Assembly (NCBI GenBank): GCA_012841485.1
Contig: DUUU01000119.1
Coordinates: 1-11,808, forward strand
Direction: 5' to 3'
From: Armatimonadota bacterium
GTDB taxonomy: Bacteria; Armatimonadota; JAAZEB01
DNA length: 11,808 bases
The notes beneath the pieces are model-generated. The model searched no databases. It was not told the origin of the DNA and was given only the letters and a program-made list of their open reading frames with translations. Position 1 is the first letter of the stretch. The number at the start of each line of letters is the position of its first letter. Position numbers and translations under genes: made by a program. This document shows positions 11,784 to 11,808 of this stretch, one piece after another.

Positions 11784-11799
11784 GGCGCCACACGGCGCC
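11784..11799. repeat. Palindromic GGCGCC pair upstream of glnA
   Basis: Two self-complementary GGCGCC hexamers (11784-11789 and 11794-11799) separated by ACAC can form a 6-bp hairpin with a 4-nt loop. It begins about 16 nt upstream of the glnA ribosome-binding site, a place where a 5' leader element or operator would act. The promoter itself is beyond the window edge. Confidence 0.35.
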
Positions 11800-11808
11800 G
11801 CCCCGCCT

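Noticed and set aside
1..11808. Search for CRISPR arrays, transposases, integrases, tRNA/rRNA genes, toxin-antitoxin or defence modules.
   Set aside because: No regularly spaced repeats, terminal inverted repeats or corresponding protein motifs were seen on either strand by eye.

Overview
The window looks like a chromosomal segment of a GC-rich, free-living bacterium, most likely an Armatimonadota member. This lineage call is an inference. It rests mainly on two type IV prepilin-like proteins of the H-X9-DG class whose N-terminal helix runs into a FARAR(E)..AR segment and then CxSNL(K/R)QLG and YAQD(Y/W)DERFP. It is supported by a copper-amine-oxidase-type stalk-domain protein and a Tat-exported aldo/keto reductase. 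Planctomycetes, Verrucomicrobia and related groups that carry H-X9-DG prepilins are alternatives. There are no insertion sequences, tRNA or rRNA genes, CRISPR arrays or phage genes.

Layout, left to right. (1) 1-1571, plus strand: the 3' part of a neutral/alkaline ceramidase-like metallohydrolase, joined by an ATGA overlap to a small nitroreductase. A strong bidirectional hairpin terminator (1605-1637) separates this pair from the next block. (2) 1742-3197, minus strand: two prepilin-like genes. The upstream one has a near-consensus sigma-70 promoter (3289-3317) and a GTG start set by a perfect AGGAGG. (3) 3364-3768, minus strand: a very small LuxR/GerE-type regulator whose N-terminal half is only a stub of a receiver. 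Upstream lies an 877-base gap rich in hairpins. It holds two weak minus-strand ORFs that chain into the regulator by successive ATGA overlaps. (4) 4646-8439, plus strand: a cytosolic family 3 glycoside hydrolase (NagZ-like), a radical SAM/SPASM enzyme closely resembling AhbD heme synthase, and a Tat-signal aldo/keto reductase. (5) 8599-9375, minus strand: a secreted protein with two stalk domains. (6) 9689-10429, plus strand: a multi-pass membrane protein resembling half of an ABC-2 permease. (7) 10424-11755, minus strand: glutamine synthetase I-alpha, whose stop overlaps the membrane gene tail-to-tail.

The genes do not form one obvious pathway. Most are housekeeping or general metabolic functions: nitrogen assimilation, cell-wall or glycan turnover, heme synthesis, redox enzymes and surface pseudopilins. 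I see no convincing new defence, mobile or biosynthetic system. The parts most worth a second look are the ATGA-chained ORFs and hairpins before the truncated LuxR protein, the isolated AhbD-like gene, the prepilin with an unusually long leader, and the strong 33-nt hairpin in the divergent intergenic region at 9535-9567.

Start codons were chosen by Shine-Dalgarno position. In several genes this moves the start inward from the longest possible frame and gives GTG or TTG starts.
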